A DNA stretch of 64,000 nucleotides, from positions 39,269,113 to 39,333,112 of the forward strand of contig CM075853.1 of the NCBI GenBank assembly GCA_037975125.1. Direction: 5' to 3'. Shown piece after piece: positions 13,501-28,500 of this stretch. Positions within the stretch are counted from its first letter, which is position 1; each line of letters starts with the position of its first letter. A program made the translations under genes and the position numbers. The notes below the pieces were generated by a model. The model made no database searches, was not told the DNA's origin, and saw nothing but the letters and a program-made list of their open reading frames with translations. Origin of the DNA: Latrodectus hesperus. Its lineage: Eukaryota > Arthropoda > Arachnida > Araneae > Theridiidae.

Positions 13501-16500
13501 TTTTAACATTTTATTCAAATAAGATAAAATTCTTATTTTAACAAAATTAGTTTAAATGAAAATAGAATGATTAAATTTTCATAATTTAAATTAATTTAAG
13601 CTTAGAAGACCTACTAAGAGAATTTTATGAACGGGAATTTTAGAGTTCTTTCAACATATACTAGAAATGGATTGGGTATTTCGTTAGAAAAATAAGGAAG
13701 TTGTTTTCATTCCAAAATTACACTATGGTATATTGTTATCATATCAATAAACATATATTTATATTATCATTTACCATATAAAATAAAAATATATTAAGCA
13801 TTATAACATTACATTTTTTTTTTTTTTTTTTGCTTAAAAAAGTAAAATACCATTATTATAAAGTAAAATTTCATAAATTTGAAAAATGCAGTTTAAATGT
13901 ATATTTACTTGTTTTTTAGAAAGGATTTGTTATTAAAAAATAAAGTAATAATACAAATTTAATATTTATTATTCTTTTTTATAAATTGTTATTTTTATCT
14001 TACATATTCTGTAACAGATTTATTTTTATTGTTTTTTTATTCATTTTATAATTTATTATAATTTATGTTTTTAAGTATGAACATGTTACTATTAAATATA
14101 AATTTTACTATTTTCAAGAACATGAACTTCTTTAGTTCAAATGAATAATTATTAATTTTTATAAACTAATCGCTTATGTGTATTATATATTTCATTAATT
14201 TTTCTCTCCCTCTAAGTTATCTTTTCCTTCATTTATTATTTGCAGATTCTTATAAAATTCATATATTAGACCCAGTGAAAGATTTTATAAGATAGTAATT
14301 TAAAAATAAAAATATAATTATAACATTACTTTAAATTTTCTTAAAAAATTTAAAAATGGAAAAAGTAATTGAAAATTTTTTAAAAACATTTATGTTACTA
14401 TTTATATTTTCTCTAAGACTACACCATACAATTCAATATTTTTTATATTCCAGAAATAACCATCAAATAAACAAATTTAAAGAAAAATGGAAAAAAAAAT
14501 TCATATTGTATTTTCTTCAGGAAGGTCCACCCTCTTTAAAATTTTATGAAGGGCTTTTCTGAGACTGGGCACAAAACAAGAAACCCAGCTGAATTGCAAT
14601 GCCTCAAACGTAAATACAATTAAAAATCATTCAAATTTTTAAAAGATATTAAAATTCGAGTATAAAATACAAATTTATACACATTCTAAGCAAAATTCAA
14701 AATTATCTAAATTTTAAATATATTCCTAAATATTTGGAAATAATATACTAAAATATATCTTACTGAATTCAGCTAATCAGAAATCAAATGGAAAAAACTC
14801 CATACTTCTCTGTGAATGTATAAAACAAACTTAAATTCCTATGAAGTTAATTATTTAAATTTAAAGAGTGAAATAAAGAACTTTTAGTTGGAGTTTATGA
14901 TAAAAGACTAGATTTTAATTTTAAAGTTATCTCTTTGACTTGTTATTTTACTGATTCACATAACAAGATCTTCATTAACATATTTTTTTGACATTTTGAA
15001 AGAATAAAATGAATTTGTAACAATGAAGAACATTTACTTAAGGCTCTAGAAATTTTCAGACAAAATTTATTAAAAAATAATTTCTCTAGTTTTAATATTT
15101 TTTGTTTACTTTATTATTTTTTATAAAACATTTTCATGATAATAATTTTAAGAGTAAGAGTTCAGCTTGATTTCTTGTCTTGTGATTGCCCAGTCTAAAA
15201 AAATTCAGAGTGGATGGACCCCTTGAAGTGATTTCAATTTAAGAATTTTATTTCTTTAAATTTGTTTATTTTAAGATTATTTCTGTTATATTTATAGTCT
15301 AAGTTTGTATGTAATGGCATTTTTTTCCCATTTGTATAGACTTGATTATTGGATTATTTGGTTTTATAACTTTTCAGGTTTTCTTAAAGCTAACTTAATT
15401 TTGATTAATTATATCTTTTCTATTAGTATCAATCAATGCTGCCCACTAATTTTACAATGTATAATTTATTTTGTAGTTTTATAGATTTTTTAAAGGTGAA
15501 TAAAACAAATATTACTATTAATATACTCTCTCTCTCTCTCTCTAAGGTAGGATGATCAAGTATTAACAATCAATTAAGATCACATATTAACTACAAACTT
15601 TTTTTCAATTTCTGTGTTTTTATAACTAAAAATGAGCGATATTAAAATCTTGATTAGTTATTTTAGTTAGTAAAAATTAATGTTAAACGTATTCAATAAA
15701 TGGGAAAGCTAAATCTAAAAAATAAAATCTGGACTCTAAATAAAAATTATTGGTAAAGGAAACAAGAATTACCACATAACTTTCCATGTGTTGTTATTTT
15801 TATTTTTTAGTCCATGAGTTCTGAACTTCTAATATCAAATTTAGTTTCCAAATATTCTGAAAACCAGCGTTCAATTTTAAAAACATTTTTTATAGCATCG
15901 TAAAATATTTTTAAGAAATATTTCAGCTTCAAATTTTAATTTAGTACAATACAGTATTAAATTAAATTCTGAAATAAAATATTGAACAAAATAAAATTCT
16001 AATAGCAAATAAAAATTGACATGTCAGAAGTTACATCTATATTTATTGTATTTCTAAAACTTGATTGTGACCAATTTGATTATTGTTATTGGATAGCAAA
16101 TGATAAATTTTCAATTGAATATGTCTTTCATATTTACATTATTTTTGAGTACTCTACCACGTCTGCATGTTTTTAGATAATTTTTATATTACTGTTTAAG
16201 ACATTTTTAGTAGGCCTAATTTTTAATTTATAAGAACGAGTATTAAATGTATAAAGGAACTTATCTTTATATAACAAATGTCATTTTAAAATTATCTGGC
16301 TTATACCAATTTCAGGCGAAATTCTGGGAAAACCATTATTATGAAAATCTAAATTAGTTACGAGGTCAATGTAATTCTAAAATTCATAGTACTCTCTTAG
16401 GCGATGTTCAATAACCTTAAATAATTAAAAAAAAACTGATGTTTGTTTTAATAACATCAATAATTATTAAAATATATTATTATAATTAAGTTACACACAC

Positions 16501-19500
16501 ATGTTATGATTTTCTCTTACCAGCATGTAAATGTTAGTTTTATTTCTATAGTTTGTAATATTTATTTTTTTGTTTTTAAATATTTTCATATTTTTCTGTA
16601 CAATCAACTTTATGTGTGATGATTTCCTATTATTGTATTTACTTTTTGTTTTAAAGGATTGTAATATATTAAAATTGATGTAATAAAAAATATTAAAAAA
16701 TGTTACATATTTTATTTTATGACGCTCATTTTAATATTTACAGCACTTTATTCTTTTAATAATTTAATTCTAAACTATTGATTAAATTTTACATCATTAT
16801 CGATCTGAAAGCATTCATTTTATCATTAAATTTGTAAGTAGTTCCTCTCTTCTCCAAACTAAATTGGTAGTAATGTTTCTATGCTTTTATAAAAAATATT
16901 TGTGCAACACAATCAAATTTTAAAAAAAGCAGTATTAATTATTTTATCAAAATTTTTCCAGCACTGCATTCATATTAATGAATTTTACTGATTTCATTTT
17001 AAGTATTAAAGAATGATTTATAGATGTTTTTATTCAATTTTTGAGTTGATTGTGACTCTTTTTAGCGAACTCAAATGATTAGGGATAATATGCAAGTGAT
17101 AAGAATACTAATATTTCATTTGTATATATTTGATAAAGTAAATATTGTTAATTTAAATGGTTAAAATATATATTAGTACCATTTTCATACCATGCAAGGA
17201 AGAATCAAATGAGTATTTTCCCAATGTTATCTATCATTTATATTAAAGAATATTCATATTTATCTGAAAGCAGAATAGGATGGTATTTGAAAACTTTAAA
17301 ACATTTTAAGGATTTAAAATAAAATATTCAATCATCAGGAAGTTTCAATATTTTAAAGAATTACTAATTATGTTGAAAATCATTAAATAATTTAAAAATT
17401 CTTTTCGGGAGAAAGATAATTAGATTTTTTTAATATAAACTGAAATATAAAACTGAGAGATGTTTTCAGGATTTTATAATACTTGCTCCTCTCAATTCTA
17501 GTCTTTGAATTTTGTTTAACTGCAAATTAAATTTTAACAGTGCTTTATAAAAATATTAACATGTTATTTGTTATTTATGTATACATATATATTTATAAAA
17601 ATTTTCAACTCAAATTTTTATGTTACATTTTTGTGTATTTCATTAAAATCTGAAATCGAGTAAAATGTATTATTTGATAAAAACATGAATTTGATTGGTT
17701 AATTATTTTTAATAATTTATAATAAATATTCTTTTTATTTCTTAAAAATTATGAAAATTATAAAGTATTTGTATTATAATAAATTCAAAAATTGCAAAAT
17801 ATGCAATTTATTTTTCAATAAATATTGCAGAATTTATTAGACTTTTTATACATTTATCATTGTAAGTAAATCTTAGATTTGTCGCCTCAACTGACAAAAA
17901 GCTACAAAAAATTCTATTAAATCACATTAAAGCAAAAAATTCTTTCTATTTACTTAAATGCTACCAGTTTTATTAGATAAAAATAATATTCTAATACTCT
18001 TTAGGCAAGAAATTCAATCATTCTATCAAATAATTTGAAGTGAATATGATGCTTTGTTTTAGCAAGCTGTTTTTCTTGAGCTTATCAGAGTTTTTCTTTT
18101 TATTCATATATAATTAGATAAACATAAATCATATAATTTCAGGTATGTTAGCAGTTCTGAAAAAAAAGCTCCCAGTTTATTTAAAAGTGGCTATAGATGT
18201 GCTAATTAAAATAATTAGCTATTTAATTGAAATAAATATTTAAATGAAAAAACATGAATAATAAATTGCAATTTGAATTTAAAATAATATAAATGACATT
18301 TTAAATTTCTCTTTGTGTATTTTACTACCCTTTAATAAATGCATTCAATTCATATAAATATAAAGTATATGGGATCACTGTGGCCCAGTAATAAAATCAA
18401 AGTTTTTGGAATATAGAATTTTGGGTTTGATACAGCCTCTATTAAGTAATGGTTGGTAGCAGAAACACAAGTGTTTCTGTTTTCTGCATATTCATCTGTA
18501 GAGATGGATATGTAGGAGTTTTTTTTCAAAGTTTTTCTCTTTCTAACTTTTAAATATGGTCAATTACCTATGAGGAATCTTCTTGTAAGGTAATCTGGAG
18601 TACAACTTTAAATGTGTAACTGGGCTTTCAGCTATTTAGACTATGTACTTTGGTGTCAAGATATGAAAATGTATACATAATTCAACTTATAAGAAATTTT
18701 AATTTATGAGATCTCAACTTATTAAAAATCATCTAAATTAAACAATTCTAATTTACTTTATCTCGCTCAAGAAACCATAGAATTGTATACTAATATTAAA
18801 AAATCTAATATAACATTATCCACTTTTTTATTTTGAAATTGCTTAACATTTAAAAATCAGCTCTTAGAAGTTAAAGGATATTTATTTACTATTTATAATT
18901 AAAGACATTTTTCAGCAATCTTCACACTTAATGGAATTATCAGAAAGCTATATTGGTGAGATAAAATATTACAAATATAGAATAAGTGTATTAGTGTGTA
19001 TTTTCGATTTCTTTTGCCTACTGATCTCTTAAATTTAAGGAAATTAATTTCTGTCATCATGTCATAAAAAATTGATAAATAAGCTATTCTTATAAATAAG
19101 CTGCACCCTTAGGAAATGTAATTTTTTGAAGATTGATCTCTGCTAATATAGTTAAAATCATGTTAACCTTAAGAGATACATAAGAAAGTGTTGCTCCCTT
19201 ACTAGGAAATAATTTGATCAAGATTGTTATGTTGACATTGTCTACATATACTAACAGGTCGCAACTGCCTCCCAGTAGCAATTCTTACTAGATAGCAACT
19301 TTCACAAAAAAATGTGTTGCTGTTAAGTGTTTATTATACTGTCACACAAAAGGAAAAAATCATTAAGTTTAAATTTCAGAATCGATTAATTGGAATATTG
19401 ATAACTTTTAAGATTTTTTAAATGCTGAATGAGTTATTTAAACTTTTGTATTGAAAAAATTTTCTGGATGTAAAAATTATTTATGCAGATGTGTTTCTTT

Positions 19501-22500
19501 TACTTCTGGTCAATCTTGTTTATACTTTTTTAAATATAATTCACCCTAAAAATATTTTTTAGTTTCAATCTCCTCAATTTTTTTATTGAATAGTTCAGCT
19601 TCAGTATTTTCTTTCTTTTCATTTCTGGTATTGCTCTAGTTTGAATATTGTTTCTAATTAAAGAATTTGGTAGCCCCATTTCTAACTAATTCAGGTATGT
19701 CTGAAACTAACTTAGGTTCAATAAATTGGAAAAAACTCATTCTGGTACTCAAAAAACGCTACAAAATGTGTAAGCTAAATTGCAGAATGAGACATGTGTA
19801 AGATATGTTATGCAATAAATACTATCATGCCAAAAGTGCAGCTGAACTACCAGAGCAAATGAATTTTTCTTGGGTACATTGTCTAGCTAAGAATATAATA
19901 ACAAAAAGTTTTGTTTTGAATGCAATAGTACAGAGTTCCTTGAAAGATATATTTACATTATTAATGAGATAATAGAAACTGGTTTCAGTGCTTGAAACAT
20001 CATAATTCAATCTTTGTATAGTATTCATTTCAAAAAAATTTATTCATATAAGGGAAATTTATCTAAAACGTGTCTTTAGTTGACTTTAGGGCCATCAGAA
20101 GGTATGTTTATGAAAGGAGATTTTCTAACATGTACATTAAAGCTGCCCCGCGGTATATATCCTAAGCTCTTCTGATGATATGTATGTTTTTTTATGCAAA
20201 TAAGAGCTTCATACCTCAATGCAAATGTTGAAGAAATATATTCCAAACAAAATTTTGAGATTCGCTAGCAAAGCTGTCAAAATACATTTTAAAATATCTG
20301 TAGGAAACCTGTAAAATCCTATTAAATCTACCTTATTAATGTTTCTTAATCTTACACTACATGATAATGAATGCATAGAAAAGATTGTACATTAGTTCCC
20401 AAAAGAAAAACAATAAATGGCAAAATGGAGTTAAATTAAACAGTGTGCAAGTATATTTGACAAAGTTTATTGCAATATTTATCATAAAATTCAAGAAAAT
20501 ATTATACAAAATGTTTAAGTTTTGTAATATTAACTTTAAAGTAATATCTTCTAATTTTGGATGCAAAAATTAACTTAAAAAATATTTAGCTTAAGAGAGA
20601 ATGATTATCTCGAACTGTAATAGAGATTTAATGGCATTATTTCATAGATATTTTAAGATGATGTCATTTATCTTTTGGAGTAACAAAATCCCTTGATCGT
20701 ATAAAATGTTCTAAATTTATATGGGTTAGTGTAGAAGACTGAAAAGCAGGAGAACGTCTCTGAAAAACATTTCATGTATACTGAGTAAGATTAAGGTCTG
20801 TCAAGTTAAATAGCCATGCCATTTAAAGAATAATTTCAGCTTCAAGATCTTCATGCTTAAAGCTAGCAGTGTGCATGGAAGTCTTATGTGGAAAAAGAGG
20901 TTACAGTAAAAAAAACCTGTTAACAAATAAAGGGAACCAGTATATCATCTTTTTGCCTCTAGGAATTTAGAGCTCCATGTGTGTGTGTCTTCCTTAAAAG
21001 TTAGTCAAAAACACTACTCTTTCTATATGTTAAATAAATGACATCAAATAAGATTTTCTGATACACAATGAGATAGTGAAAATGAAATACCTTGTAGGTG
21101 TAATCAGAAAATATATAATTGCAGGTTAAAAAGGAAAGGAAGTTGAAGTTGATTATGATTGCATTGCTTTATTTTATTGAATAACCAGAATAATCTTGTT
21201 AACTGTTTTTCTATGCCATAACAAACATTCAGTGGTAGGACGCCAAAGATCAAACCACTTTCAATAGACAAATTATTACACTAAGGTATGGTGATCAGAC
21301 TGAGAAAGAAAGATTGATGCATCAAATCGCTGTGAACATGCACCTACACATATCTACTATATACTGATTAAAGATGGCATATTTAGGCTAATGAATCTGC
21401 ATATCATTTCTGCCATCATTGTGTATCAGATGCAAGATACTCTCAATATTCCTATATTGAGCAGGATCAATAATTGCTGATTGGCATCTCAGGGTCAACA
21501 CATTCATGACATAATTTAAAAAGGTTGCCAATGAATCAAGAACACAGACTTCTTAGTCTATTCTTTTGATTTTTCTCCTATTTAGACCCAATGATATCGA
21601 GATAAAGTCATGTGAATTTCAGAAGGTATGATGTGCTTTCCAAAGAGTCACAACACCCACTGTGTACTATTCTAGCAGTGATTTCAGGATACAATTATGA
21701 CCGATCTTATCACAACTAAGGTTTGTCACACTGCATGAAAATGCAGCTTCAGGATTTTGGAATCCATTGCCAAGGGTTGTTGATCCTATTGTTGGCAGTA
21801 GAGTTGCTCACAATATGAAGATGATGTGCTTCAACCAGTAACACTACCCATTCTTCAGAACATGACGCATGAGCTATCTGCAGAATAACACCTGACCACA
21901 CACAGCACAAATCAATAAACATGCTCTATAAGGTATATTGATGCTTTATTATCAATCTTTCTTCCCAGATCTCTCACCAATCAAAGTTTTCCAACATGTG
22001 ATTGGATGTCATTCTCATAATTTGTCTCAGCCTTGTTCAAAATATGAATCTGGCAAATTGCTGAGAGAGAATGGACAGTTATTCCTCAAAAGACATTCCA
22101 TGTAATTAGATAGGTTATTGAAAATATTGATACTAAGGTGGCCTAACAAATTACGAAACATAATGTATAGTCAGTCTATAGATGTATCAAATTGTAATAA
22201 ATGTCTTTTATATTTTTCTCCCTGTGTCTCTATTTTTACTGGTTCCCATTACTTTCTTATGCATTATAAATGTTTTTTACTGCCATATAACATATAAACA
22301 CTTTAAAAAGCATTTGATAAAGCTAATCAGATAATAGAATAGATTCTCACTGATTTGCTGTCCTCAGTCTATATGCAGTTTTCTTGCAAACAGACTACTT
22401 TCATATGGTTTTCTGCAGATTGCTGTGACCAATTATACTTGTAACAGAAATAAGCAAATATCTAAACTTAAATAGCGTTGCAGTTTGAATTTGCATGTAT

Positions 22501-25500
22501 CTATTAATTTGCATCATTTGCATAAGCAGTTGCTCTTATCTTTAATGGCTTATTATTATTATTGAAAGCATAAGCATAAATTAGATATTAATTCCATAAC
22601 ACACTTATCACTAAACAATTAACATTCAGCCATCTTATTATACCTCATAATGGTTGACTGGGACATTTGCTAGAAACCGAATGGTTTAGCACTCTAGTTT
22701 TTGCCTCAACAGTTTGTGTGTCCAATTAACGTTTTGGGATCGGGTATTTGTAATGTCTTGGTCTAATTAATCCTCTTGTGTGTAAAATAATCATTGAGTG
22801 ACAAACTAACCAACAAAACCTATTGTTGACCAGTTTCTAAGCAATCTATGGTTCTATGACAAATTCTGCTGCAAATGTCATCTCAAGCTCATTTTGAAAT
22901 TGTTTAGTATTTCATTAATATAAAAGAGATTTTTTGTATATGAATTATTTTAAACTACTTCAAACTTACATTAACTGATGGCACTGCCACCACTTTAAAT
23001 ACGCTTTATGATTCTTTGTAACATCCAACAATTTTAAATTGTTTTTAGACAATTAATCTCAATATTTCAGTTTTTTATTTAACTTTCATAAATTAGTGTA
23101 ATATTTAGATTTAATATTTGGGCTTTATATTCAGTCAAAAGTGTCTAATTATTTTTTATATCAAATTGCCATTTAATATTTTTTTAATTTATTACAGAGA
23201 AAAGAGGCTGAGAACAGAAATAATCTCTTTGAAAAAGTGAATAATTCGTGTTTTTCAATTACTTTTATTTTTAACATTGTATCATCATTGGTTCATTATT
23301 GAGTTTTATTGCCTAAATTTATTCGAATACCAACGTTAAAAAAAATCTTTTAATATAAAAAACTTGATAAAGTAATAATCATCGTGAAATAATATTTATA
23401 CATTTCTTAAGGAAAATTATTAGAGAGATAAATTACTTATAAATTAATTTTAAGAAACAAAAAAAAAACTATGCATTTATTCATAAAATATAAATTTTAC
23501 ACTTAATGTAATTCTTAACTTGAAAATATTTTTGGAATTATTTGATAGTTTGAATTATGATTTTTTCTGGAAAATCGAATTTGTAATGAAAACTTAAATG
23601 GCAGTGATATGAGTATGTCTGAAAGCTTTCAATTTGTGTAACTTTTCAATGTTCTTGAAAGAAAATTTAAAAAATTTTAGCTTGATAATTTTTTAAATAA
23701 AATGAAATTGGTTTTTTCCCATTAAAAATTTTAAATATAAAATAAGTTGAGGCTAATATTTCTTAAAATATTCTTAAGATGCCAAATACAAGATTAAATC
23801 AACTAATATTTAATGTCAAATTCTATTTATACGTATATAATCCAATTATTTAAATCTGTGTGTTTAAATAATTATTTATATTTAAATTACAGGTTTAAAA
23901 CGATTATTACATGACACAGTTTGAAGGAAAGACAAAAGATTGACAATTTTTTCTTTGATAAGTAATCAGAGCTTGAGATGACATTACTGATCAGTGAAAA
24001 AATGAATTGATTCCTTTGTGGTAGTGAAATGAAATTAATTTATGAAAAATACATTAAATATTTATCTTGATAGAAAACTTCTTGTGATTAAATAATACAA
24101 AATGTGTCAAAGTTTTATTCAATAGGCCTCATAATCTCTTTTTTGTATCAAGACTTATTATTTACTTAAAATTGTTTACAAAATTTCATTATTTATAAAA
24201 CACACTTTTACACATTATGATTTTATTTGTTAACCTGACATGCAGATTATCCATTTTTCTATTCAGAATATAATGTTTTACTCATTTTTAAATTTAAAAG
24301 ATGATGGGATAAGATTATATAAAAATATTTGGAGGAGAATAATTCCATCTAAAAAATTTCTTTTTGAATCTTTTTTCATAATTAAAATTAGATATTTATT
24401 GTCAAAAATTAAAATAAGTTATTTCAAGTTTAAATGCAAAATTGTTGGAAAGAAAATTGAAGATCATTTGTAAGAAAAAAAATTCTCATTGCATTTTAGT
24501 CCAAAACAAAAAGAAAAAAAATTGTTAATGATTAACAACTTGGAAAGGAAATTAATGGCATTTTATTCAGCTTATCATAAAATGATATTCTGATATTATA
24601 AATATCATACTAAATATTATTTATGAAAAATATAAATACACTTATTTGTTAAAGATTTAACATCTTATCATTATTTATATAAAATATTTTCTTCTGCTGT
24701 CAAATTCAATCAGAACAAAATGATACTCAAAAATTTCAAAAAATACACATATTAAATACTAAAAAGTCTATTCTTCGCAAAATTAAATTTATTTAAAAAA
24801 TCTTCATAATTTTTTTTTTCAAATAAAAATAATCTATGCGGAATTTTTAAAATCCTTTATTATATATACGTTTTGAATTGAAAGAAAGAGAGAACAATTC
24901 CTACTCCAAAATGTACAACATAATACTTTGTTTTCATCAGCTTTTATATTAAAATTATACAACTTAAACAATATCTTCCAATAGGACAACTCACTTAAAG
25001 CCAAGTCTTATGATGAAGAAATATTTAAAAACTAGCGTTTTTCTAATATTCAGTTTTGGCATTCACACTTATATTCTTTGAAATATTCTTCTTTTGCCTC
25101 TCATATTCTATTGAAAACTTGTGTAATCTTTAAATCGTTTTTAAATATCTATTTTTTTTAATTTTATTCTAAATAGCGTTTGATATTGATATCCTTATAT
25201 ACACATGCAATTATAGTATTGTCCTATTGTTTCCTTCACATTTTTACCAGAATAATCTTAAATTTGGAATATGATTGACTGCCATTATCAAAATTATTTA
25301 AAGTATAAAAGATCTTATACAACAAAGATATTATTTAAAACTAACAAGCAATTTTTGAATTCATAATTGATTTTAAAAGGTGCAAATAAATAAATTTTAT
25401 GAAAAAATTTGAAATCCATTGCTTAATTTGAGAAATGAAAAATAATGCAATTTTTCAAAACAAAGGGAAAAAACTTTCGGCATGCATAACTCATAAAAGT

Positions 25501-28500
25501 AAGAATTACAACTTTAAAATTCGTCTCAACAAAGCAAAGATTTGCTTTATCTATATGCGTGTTTGTGAATTTAAATATATAATTTTAATACCATGACAGA
25601 AGTTTGTTTTCTTAATATAATTATTTTTTTTCGGAAATATATATATTGTGATATCATTTATTTTGAGGCATATAAATCTAATGAAAAAGTAACTGACTGG
25701 AAAAAAATGGTTTTATAAAATACCATATGAATTGACTCTCTCTCTCTCTACCATATAGAATATTATAATTCATTCTCCTTTAACTTATCAAGAAAAAATT
25801 ACAAGTTAAAAGAAATTGTAGATGTAACCCTTTTTTAATATAGAGTAAAAACATATCTTGTTGGATTAAAAACTATAGAATTTAAATCTAGGAAATATAA
25901 TCAAATTTAATTTATTAGCATTAAATATTTTCAAGCAATTTTTAATGTTCTTATGAAATGAAACTTTAAAAGTGAGTACTGATTTTCAAAAATGATTCCT
26001 ACTTTTTATTCAATTTTTTTTCTCCATGTTTTTATTGAATGCAGTAATACAAGTAAAAATTGAGATATTGTCAAAATGCTTTAAAGGTTTAAAAAAGCTT
26101 AAGCTTTTTAACTGATTCAATTAAAAAGTATTGGAAATTTAATGGAGAGCATTTTAAAATCATTTATTTTATAACTGACATTATAATGCTTTGTCCTGAA
26201 ATATATGAAATCAAATAAAATTTAAAACATTTTATTTGACTTTTTTTCATAAAATATGCCCTTTTTTATCTTAATAAAAAATTCTTTCCGTTGTCTACAG
26301 AAATTCAAGATAGCACATTCTCTTCTGCTAAATTATACTGCAGTCTTACACTGTAATGCCTTACAGATTTTTACTAATATTTCTGCTTTGAAATCAAAAT
26401 ATTTACATTGTTAAATTTGATCTAAATATTTTTTTAATTTAAACTTTTTAATTCACTATGTATCTATCAATTTTTTTACATATGTCCTCTATCTTTAAGA
26501 AACACATATCCAAAGTTAATATTATTCATGAAGTTAACTTTCTTATGATTGAACTTTTTCTTCATTTTATACATACAATAAAAGGAATTTATAATGATAC
26601 TATTATTTAATTCAATTGTTAGAAAAAATATCTTAAAGATTATATATATAGACTATTTTAAATTGTCATTTGAAATTAATAACACTATAGATCCACTATT
26701 ATTCAAATATGAATAACAATCACTTTATCTATCATATATGTATTAGCTTACCTGAAAGTATTAAAGTTCACTAATAATAACTTTATTACTAAATTTGATT
26801 TCCAACAAAAAAAAGCTTATCTGTAAAGCCTGCTCAAAACTGTTCTGTCTGCTTTATATAGTTTTGCACATTTGATTGATGCTTTATATAAGGTAATTGA
26901 TTATTCTTAGGATGTCATCAATTACAATTGCCGTTCTCTGGTGGCTTCTGTCCCTTTCTTTGCAAATGCTGATCAGAATTTTGTCAATGATGTGGTAACA
27001 AAGTTACGGTATGAAGTATTCCAACCAGGAGATGTTATTATCAAAGAGGGAACTCTAGGTACAAAAATGTATTTCATTCAAGAAGGAATTGTGGATATTG
27101 TAATGAGCAATGGAGAAATTGCTACCAGCCTTTCAGATGGATCTTATTTTGGAGGTAAATATGATACAGAATTTAATAATATTGAATCTTAATTGTATTT
27201 TAGTTATATTATCTATTTAACTATAATTTTTTTCAGAATTGATGTTCAGAATAAAGGTGAAATGGTTTTCTTTTATTACAATAAATTACAGTATTTAATC
27301 AACATTTTTGCAACATTTATAAATTTTAGCCATTTATACATGGCCAGCATTTTTTTTTTATTGATAATATTTCTATCATTTTTTAATTTGAAAGTTTATG
27401 AGTAATTTTTGTGTAAAAACTAATCTTTTTCCTAATTAAAAATAATTGATGTCTTAAATTAGGTAAAGTTTAATAGATACGCTTTTTACAATTTAGGGGC
27501 AGTGCAAAAAATTGTACTTTTGATCAAATGCCACAATATTTCACTGTAAAATAAACTAAAAACTTTAATTTTACTGTAAAATCTGTATAAAATAAAATTG
27601 TCTTTTCCTTTTTAAATTATGCTCTTAAATATCTAACAAAGTTATTACTTCAAAATGGACAGATTCAAGCAGACAAATTTTTAGCTGTATACTTGTCTTA
27701 AATCAGAAAATATACTTATAAAAATCAGTATTTATTAAGATTTATTTAAGAAGTAAATAATTGCTTGAGACAATGCTAGCTTAAGTTCTTAGAAAAAAAA
27801 GCAAAAAACAAATCTATTCAAGTTTCTTAAAAATAATGGTAATAAATATTTTTATATTGTTAAAAATAATTAAAGTTATGAACCAAAATATTTTAAATTT
27901 TCATTAAATTGAATTAATTAACTCATATTTGAATAATTTTATAATATATATCTTATTTAAATAATTTATCTTCCACTTATCAACACAAGGCAAAGTTTCT
28001 TTAAAATTAATTGTAATATCTTTTTAGAGTTAATGATAAAATATAGATTTTAAATAAAGGATTTTATTTCTATGAAATATATTTTTTCTTCATCTATTAT
28101 TTTTTTCCAATTTAGAAATTTGTTTGCTGACAAATGCAAAAAGAGTGGCAAGCGTTCGAGCAGAAACATATTGCAACCTGTTTTCGCTGTCAGTAGAGCA
28201 TTTCAATGCCGTCCTCAATGTGTATCCGTTGATGCGCCGCACAATGGAATCTATCGCTGCTGAGCGCCTCAACAAAATCGGCAAAAATCCAAGCCTTGTT
28301 TCAAACCGCGAGGACCTACAGCATGATCTGAAGGCCGTCAATGCTATCCTGTTGTCTACTCATGATCGTGATACAACAGACAGTAGTGACGATAGTGATG
28401 ACCTGCCACCAGCCTTCCGCAATAAGAAGCTCAAGAAGCACTCCATCGCTATGGCTGTCTCCAAGACGCTGAAAAATGCTCTGCCAAGGCCCAAGTCTGA

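Larger units (their letters stand above)
13111..26910 (+). other. Large intron (13.8 kb) of Ih/HCN, repeat-bearing
   Basis: Bounded by the C-linker exon and the binding-domain exon, which must be spliced together because the encoded domain is continuous. The intron holds a foldback inverted repeat (14.5-15.2 kb), a tRNA-derived SINE-like piece (18.4 kb) and a Tc1-like relic (21.2-22.1 kb), plus a poly-T run near 13815. The remainder is AT-rich with short open frames that match nothing I recognise. Confidence 0.8.

Noticed and set aside
19090..19281. Reverse-strand 63-codon frame beginning [14 protein letters not shown]
   Set aside because: It looks more protein-like than its neighbours but matches no family I know and has no gene context.
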